Origin: an uncultured Carnobacterium sp.
GTDB lineage: Bacteria > Bacillota > Bacilli > Lactobacillales > Aerococcaceae
Direction: 5' to 3'
DNA: 9,628 nt
NCBI GenBank assembly: GCA_937923125.1
Contig: CALALK010000201.1
Span: 1-9,628 of the forward strand
The notes under the pieces: model-generated
What the model was told of the DNA's origin: nothing
What the model saw: the letters and a program-made list of their open reading frames with translations, nothing else
Database searches by the model: none
In this document: positions 7,122-9,628 of the stretch, piece after piece
Layout of the letters: each line of letters begins with the position of its first letter
Position numbering within the stretch: position 1 is the stretch's first letter
Translations under genes and position numbers: made by a program

Positions 7122-8132
7122 GTGAGTACAAAACGATATTTTAATGAGATTCTTTCTCAAAAATCTACACAACCAGTAGAGTACTATAAAGCGATTGACT
7201 GGAACCAAGTTGAAGACATGATTGATAAATTAACTTGGGAAAAACTAACGGAGCAATTCTGGTTAGATACACGTATTCCAGTATCAAACGACTTGGACGA
7301 CTGGAGAACATTATCTCCAGAAGAAAAAGATGTAGTAGGGAAAGTATTCGGTGGATTAACATTATTAGATACACTTCAATCAGAAGAAGGTGCAAGCTTA
7401 ATGAAAGATTACGTGCGCACTCAACACGAAGAAGCGGTTTGGAACAATATCCAATTTATGGAATCTGTTCACGCGAAAAGTTATTCAACAATCTTCAGTA
7501 CATTGCATACAAAAGCAGAAATCGAAGATATTTTCGAATGGACAAACAATAATGAATTCCTACAATTCAAAGCGAAAAAGATTAACGAAATTTACCAAAG
7601 TAAAGATGCGTTGAAGATGAAAGTGGCTTCTACAATGCTTGAAACATTCCTATTCTACAGTGGATTCTTTACACCATTGTACTACTTAGGAAATAACAAG
7701 CTTGCCAACGTAGCCGAAATCATCAAGTTAATCATTCGTGACGAGTCAGTTCACGGAACTTATACAGGTTACAAGTTCCAACAAGGCTACAACGAATTGT
7801 CAGAACAAGAACAAGAAGAAATGAAGATGTGGGTATACAACTTATGCTTGGAACTTTACCAAAACGAAGTGAAGTATACACAATCTATCTATGACCAAGT
7901 TGGTTGGACTGAAAAAGTTAAAGTGTTTATTCGTTATAACGCGAATAAGGCGCTTCAAAACTTAGGGTTCGATCCATTGTTCCCGGATACTGCTGAAGAT
8001 GTGGATCCGATTGTGATGAACGGGATTTCAACTGGGACAAGTAACCATGACTTCTTCTCGCAGGTCGGTAATGGGTACCTACTCGGTAGTGTTGAAGCGA
8101 TGGATGATGAAGACTATACAAAATGGTTGTAA
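7122..8132 (+). CDS. nrdF: Class Ib ribonucleoside-diphosphate reductase beta (radical) subunit
   Basis: This subunit houses the dimetal-tyrosyl radical cofactor. With the start at GTG 7122 (AAAGGA at 7107-7112, 9 bases ahead) it is 336 residues. All six metal ligands are present: D83, E114, H117, E174, E208 and H211. The radical tyrosine is Y121. These are exactly 16 higher than the Salmonella NrdF numbers, so the protein carries an N-terminal extension of about 16 residues (M-S-T-K-R-Y-F...) before the conserved E-Y-Y-K-A-I-D-W-N. An ATG at 7092 that overlaps the nrdE stop would add 10 more residues but lacks a ribosome binding site. The C-terminal D-D-E-D-Y-T-K-W-L carries the tyrosine used for docking and radical transfer to NrdE. 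The last gene of the operon, followed by a terminator. Confidence 0.95.
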   Translation: MSTKRYFNEILSQKSTQPVEYYKAIDWNQVEDMIDKLTWEKLTEQFWLDTRIPVSNDLDDWRTLSPEEKDVVGKVFGGLTLLDTLQSEEGASLMKDYVRTQHEEAVWNNIQFMESVHAKSYSTIFSTLHTKAEIEDIFEWTNNNEFLQFKAKKINEIYQSKDALKMKVASTMLETFLFYSGFFTPLYYLGNNKLANVAEIIKLIIRDESVHGTYTGYKFQQGYNELSEQEQEEMKMWVYNLCLELYQNEVKYTQSIYDQVGWTEKVKVFIRYNANKALQNLGFDPLFPDTAEDVDPIVMNGISTGTSNHDFFSQVGNGYLLGSVEAMDDEDYTKWL

Positions 8133-8141
8133 TTTCAACTC

Positions 8142-8173
8142 AAACAGGTTCCTAAAAAGGAGCCTGTTTTTTT
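8142..8173 (+). terminator. Rho-independent terminator of nrdIEF
   Basis: An 11-bp stem (8143-8153 with 8158-8168, one U-G wobble) with an AAAA loop, followed by a run of T, 10 bases after the nrdF stop. Confidence 0.92.
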
Positions 8174-8239
8174 GTTGGTGCAAAGGTAAAACACTTAGAG
8201 CCTTCGGCTACATTCAATAATTATAAGAATAACTGTATC

Positions 8240-8262
8240 GCCTCAAGCCAAGGTCTTGAGGC
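8240..8262. repeat. Side hairpin within the inverted repeat
   Basis: Perfect 8-bp stem GCCTCAAG / CTTGAGGC around a 7-base loop. It is present only in the left arm, so folding the whole element yields a three-way junction. Confidence 0.7.
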
Positions 8263-8275
8263 TACCAAGCTTCAA

Positions 8276-8309
8276 ACACTCTCTAGAAAATAAATTTTCA
8301 AGAGAGTGT
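8276..8309. repeat. Apical hairpin of the inverted repeat
   Basis: 16-base arms (8276-8291 with 8294-8309) with one A-A mismatch and a 2-base loop, too tight as drawn, so the innermost pair probably opens. There is no T-run after it, so it is not an ordinary terminator. Confidence 0.75.
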
Positions 8310-8364
8310 AATTCACATTGGTTACGCACGTTATTCTTATGATTATTGGTATCCGAGGCTCTTT

Positions 8365-8676
8365 GTGTTTTACCTTAAAAATCAGGGTGCTTTGGAATCT
8401 GTTTCGTGCAGTAAAACTATTGGAGTGTTCATATCCAAACTTCAACACACTCGTCAATGGAGAGGTGCTGAGACAGAGTGTGTGCTACTCACAGGATTCA
8501 GTCTCGGGTCTCAATCCTACTTAACTTCGTGTTTTTGATTACCAAATATGGTAATGTAGGAATCTGTTTTGGTGAAATAAATTTATTAGCGTGTTCATAT
8601 CCATTGTTTCAACATCTTCGTCAATGAACCGATGCTGGGATAGAGAGTGAGCACCTCATGGGGGGAGGCTCGACAA
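8365..8676. repeat. Two diverged tandem copies of a unit of about 165 bases
   Basis: Copy 1 starts near 8365 and copy 2 near 8530; both begin with GTGTTTT. Exact shared blocks are GGAATCTGTTT (8394 and 8559), GTGTTCATATCCA (8425 and 8591) and TCGTCAATG (8451 and 8618), giving offsets of 165, 166 and 167 bases. Weaker similarity continues through TGCTGxGAxAGAG (8466 and 8633). The blocks are not held in one open reading frame in both copies, so a non-coding unit is more likely than a duplicated gene. Copy 1 overlaps the right end of the inverted repeat. Copy 2 ends near the promoter of the next gene. Confidence 0.75.
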
Positions 8677-8698
8677 ATGGTGTGATGATGGGTAGAAT
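8670..8698 (+). promoter_or_regulatory. Candidate promoter of the immunity-like gene
   Basis: TCGACA (-35, 8670-8675, 5 of 6), a 17-bp spacer and TAGAAT (-10, 8693-8698, 5 of 6). The predicted start near 8705 leaves a leader of about 25 bases. Confidence 0.55.
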
Positions 8699-8729
8699 AG
8701 AGAGAAATGAATGGAGGAGTCGTTAAGGG

Positions 8730-9098
8730 ATGTCATACGAAGAAATCAATAAACAATTAGAACCCTTTAAACTCATGGTGTTTGATGAGGGGACTGAAGA
8801 TGTATGGGCAACGCTGGTGCTCTGGTTAAATGAAGATTATAAACAAAATGTGTTTGATACACGGCAAGAAGAGGGATTCCTTGGAAATGGCTATGATTGG
8901 AATTCGCTAGCGACAGTCTTTCTAGAAGAAAAGATGCCGGAATTAGTAGACGTATTGTCGTTTGATTCGGAAGCGGGATTGTTTTCAATCGGATCAGAAG
9001 ATGTGGAAGCAGTGAAGAAGTTTGCTGTTGGATTTAAAGCGATGTGCGACGATGAGAGTGAAATGACAGACTTATTGAGTCGAGCAATCTTAGATTAA
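8730..9098 (+). CDS. Imm51-like small immunity family protein
   Basis: This encodes 122 residues, acidic, with no signal peptide or membrane segment, so it is probably cytoplasmic. The conserved-looking core is G52-N-G-Y-D-W-N-S-L-A61, followed by V-F-L-E-E-K-M-P-E-L (63-72) and F-D-S-E-A near 78-82. The end, C106-D-D-E-S...L-L-S-R-A-I-L-D, also fits my memory of the Imm51 family, whose members are predicted to neutralise toxins of polymorphic or contact-dependent systems. The family call is from motif memory, not a search. GGAGGA at 8713-8718 is 11 bases from the ATG, slightly long; AAGGG directly abuts the start. A stop codon at 8724 rules out a longer N-terminus. No toxin gene is beside it, so it looks like an orphan or a decoy immunity gene. 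Confidence 0.7.
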   Translation: MSYEEINKQLEPFKLMVFDEGTEDVWATLVLWLNEDYKQNVFDTRQEEGFLGNGYDWNSLATVFLEEKMPELVDVLSFDSEAGLFSIGSEDVEAVKKFAVGFKAMCDDESEMTDLLSRAILD

Positions 9099-9140
9099 AA
9101 AAATATCGTTATACCGTATAAGGTATAACGATATTTTTTT
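9097..9140. terminator. Bidirectional terminator shared by the immunity-like gene and tag
   Basis: A perfect 19-bp stem (9097-9115 with 9122-9140) with a 6-base loop; the arm ends are A7 and T7. It contains the last two bases of the upstream stop codon (9096-9098) and two bases of the tag stop codon (9139-9141). Confidence 0.93.
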
Positions 9141-9628
9141 ATTTACAGGGACAAGTTGTTAAATGGTCGTTTACCATACCAATTGATTGCATAAAGGAGT
9201 ATACAATCGTTGGACCCACAAATTTAAAACCTTCTTTGAGAAGAGCCTTACGGAACGTTTCAGCAAGTGGGGTAAAGGCTGGGACTTCTGCCATAGTAGT
9301 GTATTCATTGATAATCGATTTACGGTCAACAAAGCTCCAACAGAAATTATCAAAGCTACCATACTTTTCTTGAATGGACAGAATGGCTTTTGCATTTGCG
9401 ATAGCCGCACGAATTTTTAGTTGATTGCGAATAATCCCTTCGTTTTGAAGAAGGGATTGGACTTTAGCTTCGTCATAGTTAGCAACGGTTTGGATATCAA
9501 AGTTGCTAAAAGCCTCTCTAAAATTCTCGCGTTTATTAAGAATCGTGGACCAGCTAAGTCCTGCTTGCATTGTTTCTAGTGTGAGACGTTCGAAGAGTGC
9601 TTGGTCATCGTGGCAAGGAACTCCCCAT
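9139..9628 (-). CDS. tag: DNA-3-methyladenine glycosylase I, N-terminus missing
   Basis: This gene enters from the right edge. The visible 162 residues begin W-G-V-P-C-H-D-D-Q-A-L-F; about 20 N-terminal residues, including the first zinc cysteine, lie outside. An internal ATG at 9568-9570 is inside the conserved L-T-L-E-T-M-Q-A-G-L-S-W and is not the start. The catalytic-site glutamate (E. coli Tag E38) in L-T-L-E and the conserved W in G-L-S-W are present. So are the histidine of P-C-H-D (zinc) and the C-terminal zinc pair in N-D-H-L-T-T-C (H plus C four residues on). The enzyme removes 3-methyladenine from alkylated DNA, starting base excision repair. Its 3' end meets the immunity-like gene tail to tail. 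Confidence 0.93.
   Translation of the reverse strand, partial: WGVPCHDDQALFERLTLETMQAGLSWSTILNKRENFREAFSNFDIQTVANYDEAKVQSLLQNEGIIRNQLKIRAAIANAKAILSIQEKYGSFDNFCWSFVDRKSIINEYTTMAEVPAFTPLAETFRKALLKEGFKFVGPTIVYSFMQSIGMVNDHLTTCPCK

Larger units (their letters stand above)
8183..8376. repeat. 194-base imperfect inverted repeat, MITE-like or structured RNA
   Basis: The ends are a perfect 12-bp inverted repeat, AAGGTAAAACAC (8183-8194) with GTGTTTTACCTT (8365-8376). Inside, 8197-8202 pairs with 8357-8362, 8204-8207 with 8353-8356, and 8215-8233 with 8330-8348 (19 bp, one T-G wobble). The left arm carries an extra hairpin at 8240-8262, and the centre closes with the 16-bp hairpin at 8276-8309. GGTGC occurs just outside both ends (8177-8181 and 8386-8390) and may be chance. 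No protein is encoded convincingly. This fits a small non-autonomous mobile element or a three-way-junction RNA; I cannot decide between them. Confidence 0.7.

Noticed and set aside
8272..8457. Minus-strand open frame of 61 codons in the same spacer
   Set aside because: TTG start, no ribosome binding site, composed of repeat-arm sequence. The matching part of copy 2 does not keep the frame. A decayed coding origin cannot be fully excluded.
8493..8518. tRNA-like T-arm (GGGTCTCAATCC)
   Set aside because: There is no acceptor stem, D-arm or anticodon arm around it, and the loop does not fit the T-loop pattern.
8318..8524. Plus-strand open frame of 68 codons in the nrdF downstream spacer
   Set aside because: It starts at TTG with no ribosome binding site and lies across the inverted repeat and tandem copy 1. 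The frame is not kept in copy 2.
8183..8680. CRISPR array
   Set aside because: The repeat unit is about 165 bases, strongly diverged and present only two or three times; there are no short identical repeats with unique spacers.
8183..8729. T-box leader, 6S RNA or tmRNA in the spacer
   Set aside because: No T-box GGTGGNACCGCG motif, no tag-peptide reading frame, and the fold has a side hairpin instead of the 6S central bubble.

Overview
The window looks like a stretch of chromosome from a low-GC Gram-positive bacterium of the order Lactobacillales; a Carnobacteriaceae/Granulicatella-like host is a guess. The reasons are AGGAGG-type ribosome binding sites, AT-rich sigma-A promoters, a CopY repressor with the CxCxxxxCxC tail typical of lactic acid bacteria, and a class Ib ribonucleotide reductase operon. 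Genes are cut by both ends of the window.

Layout. Positions 1-3785 hold a tightly coupled three-gene choline (or related amino-alcohol) uptake and activation operon: a LicCA-type fusion of nucleotidyltransferase and choline kinase (5' end outside the window), a stand-alone LicC-type cytidylyltransferase, and a BCCT-family transporter. Start and stop codons overlap at both junctions. A convergent copper-responsive repressor gene, copY, follows on the minus strand; it shares a bidirectional terminator with the transporter and has no copper ATPase or chaperone gene beside it. A 257-base divergent control region carries the copY promoter with cop-box-like operators and, facing the other way, two NrdR boxes and a consensus promoter for nrdI-nrdE-nrdF. 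That operon (4557-8132) makes deoxyribonucleotides with a flavodoxin-activated Mn/Fe class Ib enzyme. All three genes appear to use non-ATG starts, and nrdH is not with them. A strong terminator ends the operon.

Positions 8174-8729 have no convincing gene but are not featureless. They hold a 194-base imperfect inverted repeat with an internal side hairpin, partly overlapped by at least two, perhaps three, diverged tandem copies of a unit of about 165 bases. The last copy runs into the promoter of a small orphan Imm51-like immunity gene (8730-9098). That gene converges on tag (DNA-3-methyladenine glycosylase I, N-terminus outside the window), and one 19-bp perfect hairpin between them includes bases of both stop codons.

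How the genes fit together: the BCCT protein would import choline or a similar quaternary amine, the kinase domain would phosphorylate it, and the cytidylyltransferase would form the CDP-activated donor for decorating cell-surface polymers. The other genes are housekeeping (dNTP supply, alkylation repair), metal control and possible toxin immunity. The least explained part is the repeat-rich spacer at 8183-8680.
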